Part shown: positions 11,993-22,433 of the stretch, piece by piece
Layout of the letters: the number at the start of each line of letters is the position of its first letter
How positions within the stretch are numbered: the first letter of the stretch is position 1
NCBI RefSeq assembly: GCF_033439725.1
Contig: NW_026944383.1
Coordinates: 7,750,001 to 7,814,000, forward strand
DNA from: Neurospora tetraspora
Taxonomy: Eukaryota > Ascomycota > Sordariomycetes > Sordariales > Sordariaceae
Length of the DNA stretch: 64,000 bases
Direction: 5' to 3'
Program-made: the position numbers and the translations under genes
The notes under the pieces: generated by a model
Seen by the model: only the letters and a program-made list of their open reading frames with translations
Told to the model about the DNA's origin: nothing
The model's database searches: none

Positions 11993-12507
11993 GCACCTTT
12001 TTCCCCTTCGCTTGATTTCCATTTGTTTCCTTCCTCCTTTTCCATGCATCTCAACCCAAGACCTCCCGCTCCGGTATCTCGACGATTGAGCTCTGGAGTG
12101 GACAGCTCCTTATCGTTCGACGTAACCCGCCTTTTTGTCTTATCGCTTCGCTTGGATGGTGTCACTGCCAAGGGTATCCCGGTAGTAGCTCCGTCCTCCC
12201 ATCCCGATGTCCACGCCGGAGGAGTTGCAACACCCACACTCACGATGTCTGCGATGGAGGTTTATCTTCACATGCATTTGCAATCACTTCAGACACAAAT
12301 GCATCGTCAATACTAAGCTTGATATTCATCTGTATGTTCATTTCGCTTATCTGGAGAGCCTAATACATTGTATCTCCCAGCTTTTGAGTGCCATCTCTGA
12401 GCCGCTCTTGATTCATGCTCTATTACACATCTAGACTCCCCCCGGTTTCGATACAAACCGAACCCAAACTCTCCATTTCGCCATTGATGCGCTGCTTTCC
12501 TCCCCGC
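11993..12507. other. Spacer between tRNA gene and rpt1 3' end
   Basis: No gene seen. The right part should be the 3' UTR of the leftward rpt1 gene; a C/T-rich stretch at 12.0-12.2 kb has no coding signature. Confidence 0.5.
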
Positions 12508-14027
12508 TTAGTTGTACTGGGCATAGGCCGCAGTAGAGTTGAACTTGAGGTTGCCCTTGATGACCTTGTCCACCGCACTCAAGAAATCCTTCTCCGACGC
12601 CACCTTCCTGCGCGCACGAATGGCGAACATGCCCGCCTCTGTGCAAACACTACGCAACTCGGCACCCGTCGCGTTCGGGCACAGGCGAGAAATGAGCTCC
12701 CATCGGATATCGCGCTCGACCGACATGCTCTTGGCGTGAATGCGGAGAATGTTGGCACGGCCCTCGAGATCGGGAAGAGAGAACTCGATCTTGCGGTCGA
12801 TACGTCCGGGACGCATCAGGGCCGGATCCAGCGTGGAAGGACGGTTAGTAGCGAACATAACCTTAATGTTGCCACGGGCATCGAAACCATCCAGCTGTGT
12901 AATAAGCTCCAACATGGTACGCTGCACTTCGTTGTCACCACCCGCGCCGTCGTCGAAACGGGCTCCACCAATAGCATCGATTTCGTCAAAGAAGATAATG
13001 CAGGCCTTCTTGGTGCGGGCCATCTCGAAAAGCTCGCGGACCATACGAGCACCCTCACCGACGTACTTCTGCACCAGCTCGGAACCAATGACACGGATGA
13101 AGGTGGCGTCTGTCCTGTTGGCAACGGCACGAGCGCAAAGCGTCTTACCGGTACCGGGAGGACCGTATAGCAGGGCGCCCTTCGGGGGGTCGATACCGAG
13201 GTTGACGAACCGCTCTGGCGACAAGAGAGGCATCTCAACGACCTCGCGTAGCTTCTCGACCTGTTCCTTGCAACCACCGACATCGCCGTATGTGACGTCA
13301 GGCTTTTCCTCGACCGTCATCATGGTAACGCTCGCATCGATCTTGGGCGGCAGCGGAAGGAGAATCTGATACTTGTTTCTGTCGACGCCGACGCGCATTC
13401 CTTCCTCGATATCTGTCGGGCTGACTCGCTCGCCCAGCTGGACAACGAACTTGGCGATCTGCTTGACGTTGATGACGTACTTGCTCTTCGATTCGTCCTT
13501 CTCGTCAGGGATGATCTTGGTGCATCGCGCTACCTGAAGCGGTTGCTCTTCTGACATACGCTGGCGGTCGGCTGCCACATCCCAAAGGTGAGGGGGCGCA
13601 AGGCCGGTATCTGATTCCTGTAGACCAAAGTATCGCGGGTCAGCTGGATGCGCTTCGCGGTTTGTAGGGTAGCCATAGGAATGACTAGCATACCTTGACG
13701 CCAATCTTCTCATCCACGCTCTGCTGCTTCTCCTTTATTTGCTGTTCTAGCTTCTTGATGGCAGCACCGTAGGGCGCGGCGCCGTATGTCTTGAGGACCT
13801 GGATATCCCTTGACGGGGGTTAGACGACTCGTTCGTTGTGGTGGCGGGCGCTTTTTGGGCGGCAACATACTCGTCTGAGAGGGGAGTGATCTTCTTCTCC
13901 TCGATTTCATCGTCGCCAAACGTTTTCCTGTACTTCTCCCAGTTTTGACCTGTGGCAGAAGGCTATTCCACGTGTCAGATTTGTAAAGTGGCGGCGGCTT
14001 CTGGTAGGGCGACTGCAAGCATACCAT
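12508..14027 (-). CDS. rpt1: 26S proteasome regulatory ATPase Rpt1
   Basis: Four exons (14027-14025, 13962-13871, 13808-13694, 13617-12508) give 439 residues. Exon 1 carries only the ATG, and the joined N-terminus reads [19 protein letters not shown]. Introns are 62, 62 and 76 nt with good branch sites. The product is an AAA ATPase of the 19S base that unfolds and translocates ubiquitinated substrates. Seen: N-terminal coiled coil (about 35-70), the Rpt1-specific start [13 protein letters not shown], an OB region, Walker A GPPGTGKT (222-229), Walker [10 protein letters not shown] (about 277-285), the second region of homology around [15 protein letters not shown], and C-terminus AQYN like other Rpt1 proteins. 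Length and sequence fit Rpt1/PSMC2 closely. It diverges from the CCT delta gene across a 674-bp spacer, which suggests a shared proteostasis promoter (inference). Confidence 0.96.
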
Positions 14028-14701
14028 GATGACGGCGGGTGGGAATGGCGCTTCCCGTTTGGACTAAGACGAAGAAGGGTGGATTATCGGAGGTCGGGGG
14101 TAGATGGATAAAGTCGCGATGGCGCCCGTCGAGAGTTTGTTCGGTGTCGGGTCGTTCGTGGGGTAGAAATCTCGACGCGGGTTTGATGTGGTGTGTCGGG
14201 TTGGTTTGATGGTGTTCAGTGCTTGAAGTGATGGAGATGGTTCGTCAAGGTCCAGTAAGGTCAGAGGCACGACTGCCACTGACAGAGGGTCGAAGCTCAA
14301 CTGTTGCCGTAATCCATGCGCTGCCTTGCGGGCGAGGGAGCTACGGGTGGGTGCCACATTGACAGCGCCTAACCCTATCCGGTTAGACCGCGTAAGTTAC
14401 AGCGCCGCAGGTACCTTTTCCACCGCCCACCGCTCAGCAGCAGCCGACAAAAAGTTACCACCTGCCAGCCCACCTTTGCGCCCGCGCCAGCACTTTACGG
14501 TCCCGCAGTGGAAACATTGGTACGGACGGTGTGTGTTTTTGGCCCATCGATTCCAGACCAGCAAAGAAGGAGAGCTCTGCCTAACAACACAACACCCTGC
14601 GCAAGCCGATTCAAACTGTCAACTCGAATTTCCGGCAGTTTCTGACCCATCCGACCTCTACTATCTCCCATAATCCCAAATACCAGATCACAGCTTGCAC
14701 C
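14028..14701. promoter_or_regulatory. Divergent promoter between rpt1 and cct4
   Basis: This 674-bp spacer separates the start codons of two oppositely transcribed proteostasis genes and must contain both promoters. I see no clear TATA box, no proteasome-associated control element of the yeast GGTGGCAAA type and no clean three-unit heat-shock element. Confidence 0.7.
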
Positions 14702-16550
14702 ATGGCGACCGCACCGGTAGCTACTCACACGACGAGCAATGCGACTTTCAGGGTGCGTCCCGCTTTTTGGAACCTGACCCCTCGATAGGAGTCGGTGCGA
14801 AAGCTTCAGGAGGGATGAAGCTGTGGCAAGCCAGTTGCTGATACCCACGATGTAAACAGGACAAGGAGAAGCCCATCGCCGTTCGCTCGTCCAACATTGT
14901 CGCCGCCAGAGGTATGCATACATTTTATAAGTAAATGTTGTCTTGTGGTGCTAATACGGACATCCCACCAGCCGTCGCCGATGCCGTCAGAACGTCGCTG
15001 GGACCGCGGGGTATGGACAAGATGATCAGGAGTGGAAAGGGGGAGACCATCATCACCAACGACGGCAGCACAATGTTGAACAGCATGTCGGTCATGCACC
15101 CCACAGCCAAGATGCTCGTCCAGCTGTCGCACGCCCAAGATGTCGAGGCCGGTGATGGCACAACCTCCGTCGTCGTTCTTTGCGGTAGCTTGCTCGGTGC
15201 CGCCGACAGGCTACTAGGCAAGGGCATCCACCCCTCAGTCATCTCCGAAGCTTTCCAAAGAGCCGCCGCCGCTGCGGTAGACGTCCTCCACGACATGTCG
15301 CAACCCATCGCCCTCACAGATACCGCCTCCCTCCTCCAGGCCGCCAACACTTCGCTCTCCTCCAAGATCGTGTCACAATACTCCAACCTCCTTGGCCCCA
15401 TGGCCGTCAACGCAGTCACCAAGACGATAGATCTCAAGACCGCCGAGAACGTTGACCTCAAGAACATTCGCATAGTCAAGAAGGTCGGCGGTACGATCGA
15501 GGACAGTGAGCTGGTTGATGGTCTCGTCCTTACACAGCCCGTCATCAAGAGCGCTGGTGGTCCCGTCAGGATGGAGAAGGCCAGGATTGGTCTCATTCAG
15601 TTCCAGCTCAGCCCTCCCAAGCCTGATGTGCGTATACCTATTCAACTATTACAAACCTTCTTTGGCTTCCTTGCCATTTGTCCCATTACTAACAACCTGT
15701 TTCACAGATGGAGAACACCATCTCCGTAAACGACTACCGCCAGATGGACAAGATCGTCAAGGAAGAGCGCACCTACCTCCTCAACATGGTCAAGAAGATC
15801 AAGAAAGCCAAGTGCAACGTCCTCTTCATCCAGAAATCCATCCTCCGCGACGCCGTCAACGACCTGTCCCTGCACTTCCTCCAGCGCCTCGGCATCCTCG
15901 CCGTCAAGGACATTGAGCGCGACGAGGTTGAGTTCATTTGCAAGTCGACCGGCTGCAAGCCCATCGCCGACATCGACTCCTTCACCGAGGACAAGCTCGG
16001 CAGCGCCGACCTGGTCGAGGAAGTCAACTCCTCCGGTTCCCGCATGGTCAAGGTGACCGGCACCAAGTCCGCCGGCAAGACCGTCTCGGTCGTCGTCCGC
16101 GGCGCCAACAGCCTCATCCTCGACGAGGCCGAGCGCTCCCTGCACGACGCCCTCTGCGTCGTCCGCTGCCTGGTCAAGAAGAAGGCGCTCATCGCCGGTG
16201 GCGGTGCCGCCGAGATCCAGATCGCCTCGCAGCTGGCCAAGCAGTCGCGTGCCCTGAGCGGCACCGAGGCCATCTGCTGGAAGGCGTTCGCGGACGCCAT
16301 GGAGGTGATCCCGACGACGCTGGCGGAGAACGCGGGTCTGAACAGCATCAAGGTGGTGACGGACCTGCGCCACAGGCACGAGAACGGCGAGAAGAATGCC
16401 GGTGTGAGCATCAAGAGCGGTGGTGTCAACCCGAATATCGCCAAGGAGAATGTTCTGCAGCCGTTGCTGGTCAGCACGAGCGCGATCCAGCTGGCGGCGG
16501 AGACGGTGAAGATGATTCTCAGGATTGACGATATTGCTCTTAGCAGGTAG
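14702..16550 (+). CDS. cct4: T-complex chaperonin CCT subunit delta
   Basis: Exons 14702-14752, 14860-14911, 14972-15627 and 15708-16550 join in frame to 533 residues; the start codon has the strong context CACCATGGC. Introns are 107, 60 and 80 nt. The product is one of eight subunits of the cytosolic CCT/TRiC ring that folds actin, tubulin and WD proteins using ATP. Seen: equatorial [12 protein letters not shown] and the catalytic-loop motif GDGTTSVVV near the N-terminus, the apical region in the middle, and [13 protein letters not shown] in the C-terminal equatorial part. The stretch [17 protein letters not shown] is typical of the delta subunit and separates it from alpha, beta, gamma and the other paralogues. 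The length is usual for CCT4. The upstream neighbour is divergent rpt1. Confidence 0.96.
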
Positions 16551-17310
16551 ATGTAACTAAGGGTAGGGGAAGACAAAAAAAGAAATGAAAGATGGAGATA
16601 AAGAAATATGTGTAACATGTACATATTGTAATTAATGACTCTGGATGAATATTTGTTGCATCACTTTGTGTGTCGTAACTTGTGATCTTATGCTTTAACG
16701 AAGTAACTGTAGAAACGTTCTCTGAGAATCAGTGGTTGGTTGGTTGGTTGGCCAACTTGGCCTTGGAGCTCATATTAACAAGCCAAATCACTTTCAAGAA
16801 CAATTACTACCTTACATAGTACTTGCATTTTCTCTTCTCAAGCATTTATTTATTGCCTTGCTTGGGCCATGCCATGAGATGGGACGGGAGCTGGCAAACA
16901 GCCCCTTAGGGCCCTTATGTATGTATGCTCGGTACATTGATCAATCTCTTCACTCACTCAGCTACGAGGCTACCTAGAGGTACCTACCTACCTACAATCT
17001 AGTATATTCCATTCCCATGCCCACCATTCTCAAGTCCCATTCTCAATGTTCAAGAGAATGTTTAGAGAGAGGTATAGTAATACTATTACATCCATCTGGT
17101 CAGTTGTTCCTAACGAACAGAACAGGTTTGGTTTGGTTCAGTTCAGTTACATACCTAGTCTACTCGTCAGGTAAGGTAGATTTGCCCACCCACATTGATG
17201 AATGGATGGATTTGAGTTGATACCGACAGACGTTGTTCAGCAAGTTTGCCGTTTTATGAATGTTAAGTTGTTAACGACGGATGCGGTTTAGTTTAGTTTC
17301 TCTTTGATTA

Positions 17311-17344
17311 GCTGAGTAGATAGCTGAGTAGATAGCTGAGTAGA
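17311..17344. repeat. 12-bp tandem repeat, nearly three copies
   Basis: Unit GCTGAGTAGATA, repeated 2.8 times, directly before the purine-rich tract. Confidence 0.85.
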
Positions 17345-17585
17345 GAGAGTCAAGAAGGGGACTGACGGAAATAGAGGGGAAGTAAAGAGGGAATAAGAAG
17401 GAGAGTGAAGAGATGGCGAAGAGATGGCGAAGAGATAGTGAAAGAGATAGTGAAGAGAGGGAAGTAAAGAGAGGGAAGAGATAGTGAAGAGAGGAAGTGA
17501 AAAGGGGAAGTGAAGAGAGGAAGTGAAAAGGGGAAGTGAAGAGAGGAAGTGAAAAGGAGAAGTGAAAAGAGAGAGCAAATAAAGG
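17345..17585. repeat. Long purine-rich (GA) tract with 26-bp minisatellite
   Basis: About 240 bp in which the plus strand is almost entirely A and G. Within it a 26-bp unit beginning GAAGAGAGGAAGTG occurs three times in tandem at 17486-17511, 17512-17537 and 17538-17563, the last with one change. Looser GAAGAGATGGC and GTGAAAGAGATA repeats lie to the left. Such mirror-like purine tracts can adopt triplex structures. The overlapping minus-strand open frames (Ser/Leu/Phe repeats) are by-products. Confidence 0.9.
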
Positions 17586-18976
17586 GTGATATCTCTGTCT
17601 TGAAGGGTTGTTCAAAATAGCCAGTTCCCTGTCATTCATCCCGTCTATCTGTTCGCTTGCAATTTAATTTATGGCTAGTGCAAATGTTATTCTAATAATG
17701 CCTGTGCAAGTTCATATGTATCCTTTCACGATGGTTGATTCTTCTTTGCTACGACCTCATTGTATTCTCATAGTCGTACTCAAACATACACCATCAGTCT
17801 TCTTCCTATATACATACGGGCCTGTCTGTATGAACCTCCAACGCCATATCATGCTAGTGTAGTAGTGCCATCGTCCAACTCTCGTAGAAGTCTAGCGAGA
17901 CCTCGTTGCCATGGTTTGTTGACCAAGTAACAAACCAATCTCCCCGAATCCATGTCTCACATGCTTCGGGTACTCTACTATTCGTCACTCTTGTCCGCCC
18001 CTCACTCACCCTGAGCCTAGCCTACCCTAAGCTTGATCCTGGGGCAGGCAAGATCCTTTGGTTGAGTCCAAGACCAAGCTTTTCCCAAGTGGTGAACTTG
18101 CCCCTTTCCTGTGAAGGGAGGCTGTTCGTTCATGGTGACAACTAGTAGCATGCCAGTGGTACCACCGGATCCCTAGCAGTATGTTCTTGTACTTCCAGTA
18201 CTTGAGTTACTCGAACTCCTCCTCCTCCTCCTCCTTCTCCTTCATCCACCATCATAGGTAGACCGAACCTACAATTAAGCTGTCTGTCGGTTGTCCCATC
18301 TTCTGTGGGTCGTGATTACGTATACCAGATTAGGTGTTAAGGTGAAAGACGCATGCACCTTCCGCCCTCTTTCGTTGTAGGAAAGGCTAGTTCGTAAGAG
18401 GTGGTCCTTCGGGGAAGTCCTTTGGTAGTGGTGAAAACGTTACGGACCGCAAGGATCGAGACCATCATGCTGTGAGTGGCCGTCCATGATTTGGTCAGCA
18501 TTCGGCTTCCTCCCCGCATAACCCACACTCCTCTGTGTCCTTTCTTCCGTAAAAGAAACGTCCTGGGTGATAGCAACCCAACCTGATGCTGTCATCTGTT
18601 GGTATGACAGAGAATCGGCGTTATATAGATTCCGGTTTACAGCCCCTGTATTGATGGAGCTTGACCCGGGGAGATGTCTTCCAAAATCCCTTCTCTCAGC
18701 TTACAATAATCCTGGTAGAGATGGAGAGCATTCCGAAATAACCGCGTGTTGGTAGATTCCATCGCTCTCCTATCCCTCCATACAATACCATCCCTTCCTT
18801 TCGTGCTGGGTCCAAGGCGCTGATGTCGTTCAGTAAGTGACATGCCAGTTAGTATGTCATCCATTTTCCTCGGGCCGAGCCACGACTGATGCTAAAGAAG
18901 TCCTTGATCCATACGCGGGGACGGTTTGGGTTGTCGGTCAAACTGTTCGTTTCGGTTCGTCGAGATGTGTGCCGTG

Positions 18977-19873
18977 TCAGCCCCCAAACGAAGGTAAACA
19001 GCCAAAACACACCACATCCCCATTATCACCTCTTTCCTCGCAACACTGTCCGCATATCGTTTCCCTGTGGCCGTTGGCATGCCAACCAGGCGTCGATCTT
19101 GGCCTTTGGCTTTCCTTCTCAGCCAACGCGTCGTAGTCCGCCTCTGCCTCTGCGTCCGCATCCACCATTGTGAACGAGTTTTCAGGACTCGAACTCGCCA
19201 AGGGGATATCTTGAGTTTGCGCTTCTTGTTCTCCGGTATGGGGATGTCGTTCTTGCTGATGAAAACTTGATGTCCATCCAGGACACTGCCTCATGCATAC
19301 ATAACATGTGCGCTGGCCGCATCCTTGGCAATCGGCGTACGAGTCCAGGTCGGCCTTCTTGCTCGGTTTTCGAAAGCAGATATGACAGCGGTCTAGACAT
19401 TTAATCTTGGACAACAAAGCGTGTTGTTTCTGGTGGTGGGGGTGGGAAGCGGAAGTTGGAGAGTTGGACTTGGCTCGCATCCCGTGATGGCTGTCCTCTC
19501 GGTGGTGAACGTCATCGGACACGGACATGCGCTGTTTCTTGTTGATGGCAATGGGTATTATCTTGCGCAGGGTAGGCGGGTAGGGATGAAGTGCGGTGGG
19601 ATTCGCGTAGGAAGATTTGTCGGCTAGGATGCCGCGTGTGGTGTCGAGGGCTGGGTGGGAGCTGGTGTAGAGGGAGGTCGGATTAGCAAGCTGGAGTGGC
19701 GATGGGTAGTTTGACGTGTAGTCCGCATACAATGGGATCTGGATGTTACCCGAAGTGTAGGAATTCTCGACATCATCTCGCCTCCTCTTCTTGGCCGAGG
19801 GGATCCTCTCGTGGGTGACGGAGGGCATGGCGCTCTCCCGGTGTTCGAACACGGCTTCTGTAATAAGTTGCAA
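18977..19873 (-). CDS. Cys/His-rich probable zinc-binding protein
   Basis: A single uninterrupted 298-codon frame. I do not recognise a named family. The N-terminus MQLITEAVFEHRESAM is followed by a basic stretch AKKRRRDDVE that could be a nuclear localisation signal, then ~120 residues of Ser/Pro/Tyr-rich disorder. From about residue 165 a dense Cys pattern appears: CLDRCHICF, then CQGCGQRTCYVCMRQCPGW, and after an acidic insert (DADAEAEADYDALAEKE) ICGQCCEERGDNGDVVCFGC close to the C-terminus. The spaced CxxC pairs suggest two or more zinc sites of RING/treble-clef kind, split by the insert. By inference it is a nuclear zinc protein; whether it is a ubiquitin ligase or binds a partner cannot be said. 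An alternative start is MPSVTHERIPSAKK, 15 residues in. Neighbours give no functional hint. Confidence 0.7.
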   Translation of the reverse strand: MQLITEAVFEHRESAMPSVTHERIPSAKKRRRDDVENSYTSGNIQIPLYADYTSNYPSPLQLANPTSLYTSSHPALDTTRGILADKSSYANPTALHPYPPTLRKIIPIAINKKQRMSVSDDVHHREDSHHGMRAKSNSPTSASHPHHQKQHALLSKIKCLDRCHICFRKPSKKADLDSYADCQGCGQRTCYVCMRQCPGWTSSFHQQERHPHTGEQEAQTQDIPLASSSPENSFTMVDADAEAEADYDALAEKESQRPRSTPGWHANGHRETICGQCCEERGDNGDVVCFGCLPSFGG

Positions 19874-21684
19874 CGCGGTTGAGAGCGCGTGTGGATATGA
19901 GCAGACTTTTATCTAGTCAAATATTACAGAATGGAAATGTTGAATATTGCCATGCCAAACTTAAGCCAAGAAGGAAGGAATGATGGAGGGAAAGAGAATC
20001 GGTTGGGTGCAGGTCGAAGCTCGAGGTTGTGAAAAGTGGAGCAGAGGCGACGATGCGATTCCAGCCCTGCAGTGCAAGTGCGTTGTCGAGGTTCGCGGTA
20101 CCTGTGGAAACGCGCTACAGTACCAAACAGTATACAAGGGTCATCGCTTAATTGGTCACTGAATTTGAACTTTTTCCCAGCGTCTTTCAATGAAGCAAAA
20201 CGGAAATGAAACACCAATTGTACACTAGCGCATCATGGGTTGTAAGTGCATTCAACGGTCGTCAAGATGATTTACGATCTGTGTTTAGATGTTCACCCCT
20301 TCGCCAACTTGAGCAGGTGCCAGATCTCAGCCAGTCCTGATATGCCCAGGGACCTTCTGGATCCAACACGGCAAACCTCGTTCGCCAATGATTTCCAACG
20401 TTCGAAAGGCGTGTCGCCGTGCGCCGAGTAAGAGCCAAGATGATAGCCAAGACGCTCTTGGCTTCTAGAGTGACTTCGCTTTCAACGGCTCCCTTATTCC
20501 GGTCGGGAATCCCAGTCCGATGTCATTGTCCAAGACTCGGAGTTATCAGTCGGTGCTCGATGTCGTGATATGCCCCAGCAAATGGCATTCCGAATGCGAT
20601 GCCCTGACAAGGGTGAGCGTGGCTGCGGAGAGACCCCAAGAGGGTGGGGGGCCGCACAGAAAAAGGGGCTAGGGGACAAAGTAAACAAACCTTATTTCAG
20701 CAGTCTGTCTTTAGGGTTGCAAAAAGACGACAGAGTTACTCCGGAGGTTACAATTCTTGTGCAGTTACCCCAGACCGAGGGCTTCATCGCCAACCGCGGG
20801 CAGGGTGTGTGGTGACAGAATGGCGAGGCATGATGGAGATGCAGTCATGTTCATCACGACAACCTTGCGAGAGGTTGGTCACTTGGATATCTGGTTCAGG
20901 GATAAGTGCACATCGTTGTTTCATGGCCCCGTCCTATTATCTTATCGCACTTAGGTTTAGCGGGATCCCGATAGCTGCTAATCCCGATAATCCCGTCGTC
21001 GGAAAGCGATCGGGAATCGGGACGGATATCCAGTTGTGCCAGTGTCGGTATCGACTTGTCGGGATACCAAGATGGGAGATGCAAATTGGCGGAAATGAAT
21101 AATAATGAGCCACGTTGCCTTCTCTGCGATAGTGTTTGCGTATACACCGTAGGACAATAGGGTTAAAGCCTAATATTGGGATAAAAGATTGAGGATGCTA
21201 GGTATTTCACAAACACTCGGGCCGTTGCTGCCAGGCTCCTGGGCGCGTAAGCGCGCTGTGTTTGGAAGAATTCGCGAATTGATCATTGCTTGTTTCGATG
21301 TGCGTGCAGCGCAACTCACTGCACTCTGCCTGCAGTGACAGTCGTGCGTTGGTGCCAGCTGACCAGCAAGAGAATCGGTCAAAAACCACAGTCCAGATTG
21401 CAGCCACTGACCCCGACTGGTGGCGTCACGTGGGCAGGCTAGGCAGAAAGAAGCAGCCCCACCCGCCTGGCCGCTTATCGAACTTTCTCCTCATCCCTCC
21501 CGCGTCAACCCGTCCAGTTTCGCATCAGCCTCACTCATCTCTTTCGCCATTTCCACTTTGCACTTGAACACCACCACCACAACTCCAGCTTCGTCGCCTG
21601 AAACGCCGCCCCCCTTTGAACGTTCTACCCATCAACAACACTTAGTTTCCCCGAGTCGAACCCTACCAATATCGACATCGAGAT
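19874..21684. other. Divergent intergenic region
   Basis: No gene supported. It carries the promoter of the leftward zinc protein gene and, at its right end, a C-rich 5' UTR-like stretch before the SF3b p14 gene. Confidence 0.55.
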
Positions 21685-22433
21685 ATGAGTCGCGCCAACA
21701 AACTTGGCCCTGAAGTGAATCGGTGAGTCCTGACTCTGAGTCCCTTTGCGGTCACCCTGCTGCCCACTGGTGTCCTATCGCCCGCCTGCCCGCCCGTGGC
21801 CTGTACACACACCTTGCCTATACCTACAGCCACTTGGTCCTTGCCATCCCCCTACATTCCCTATACGACCCTCCATCAATTGCCCTCCTGTCCTACCCTA
21901 CGTCAATGACTAACCCCTGGCATCTATACAACAGAGCTTTGTTCGTAAAGAATCTAAGGTACGCCATCGCCTGCCTCGCTGTCGTCAAGGTGATGGACAT
22001 GTCATGGACTAACATGTCTCGACAGCTACAACGTAACTCCGGAGGAGCTCTTCGACCTCTTCGGAAAGTACGGACCTATCCGGTATGACATGCCGTCCCT
22101 GTCGATCATCATGTCGTCCTCCCACTGACACGTCGGACTATAGTCAAGTTCGCCAGGGCATTGCGAGCAACACAAAGGGCACTGCCTTCGTTGTCTATGA
22201 GGACGTAATGGATGCGAAGCAGGCGTGCGACAAGTTGAATGGTTACAACTTTCAGAACCGCTATCTTGTTGGTATGTGTTGTCTCTGACCTCAGATCGTC
22301 GCCATTGTGGGGGTTCGCTGACCGTTATGCAGTACTATACCATCAGCCCGACAAGATGAACAAGACAAAAGAGGACCTCGATGCCCGCAAGGAGAATCTA
22401 GAACGCATCAAGCGGCAACACGGTATCGATTGA
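21685..22433 (+). CDS. Splicing factor SF3b 14-kDa subunit (p14 / SF3B6)
   Basis: Five small exons (21685-21722, 21935-21958, 22026-22082, 22144-22271, 22333-22433) join in frame to 115 residues; the introns are 212, 67, 61 and 61 nt. The product is the single-RRM p14 subunit of SF3b in the U2 snRNP, which contacts the branch-point adenosine and SF3B1. Seen: RNP2 [31 protein letters not shown]1-like [11 protein letters not shown], and the C-terminal [18 protein letters not shown] that clasps the SF3B1 peptide in homologues. The length (human 125 residues) and sequence agree well. The second exon is only 24 nt. The start ATG lies 13 codons before the first donor and gives the expected [13 protein letters not shown]. 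Confidence 0.95.

Larger units (their letters stand above)
16551..18976. other. Intergenic region with purine-rich minisatellites
   Basis: No gene supported in 2.4 kb. It starts with the cct4 3' UTR. From 17.31 to 17.59 kb it holds short tandem repeats and a long strand-asymmetric purine tract. The right end leads into the 3' side of the leftward cysteine-rich gene. Confidence 0.6.

Noticed and set aside
15938-16528. Overlapping frames in other registers of the CCT delta, Rpt1, condensin and Munc13-like genes
   Set aside because: Shadows caused by C-ending codons in real genes.
21647-21665. B-box-like sequence on the minus strand
   Set aside because: No acceptor stem or D arm could be built; it is in the 5' UTR of the p14 gene.
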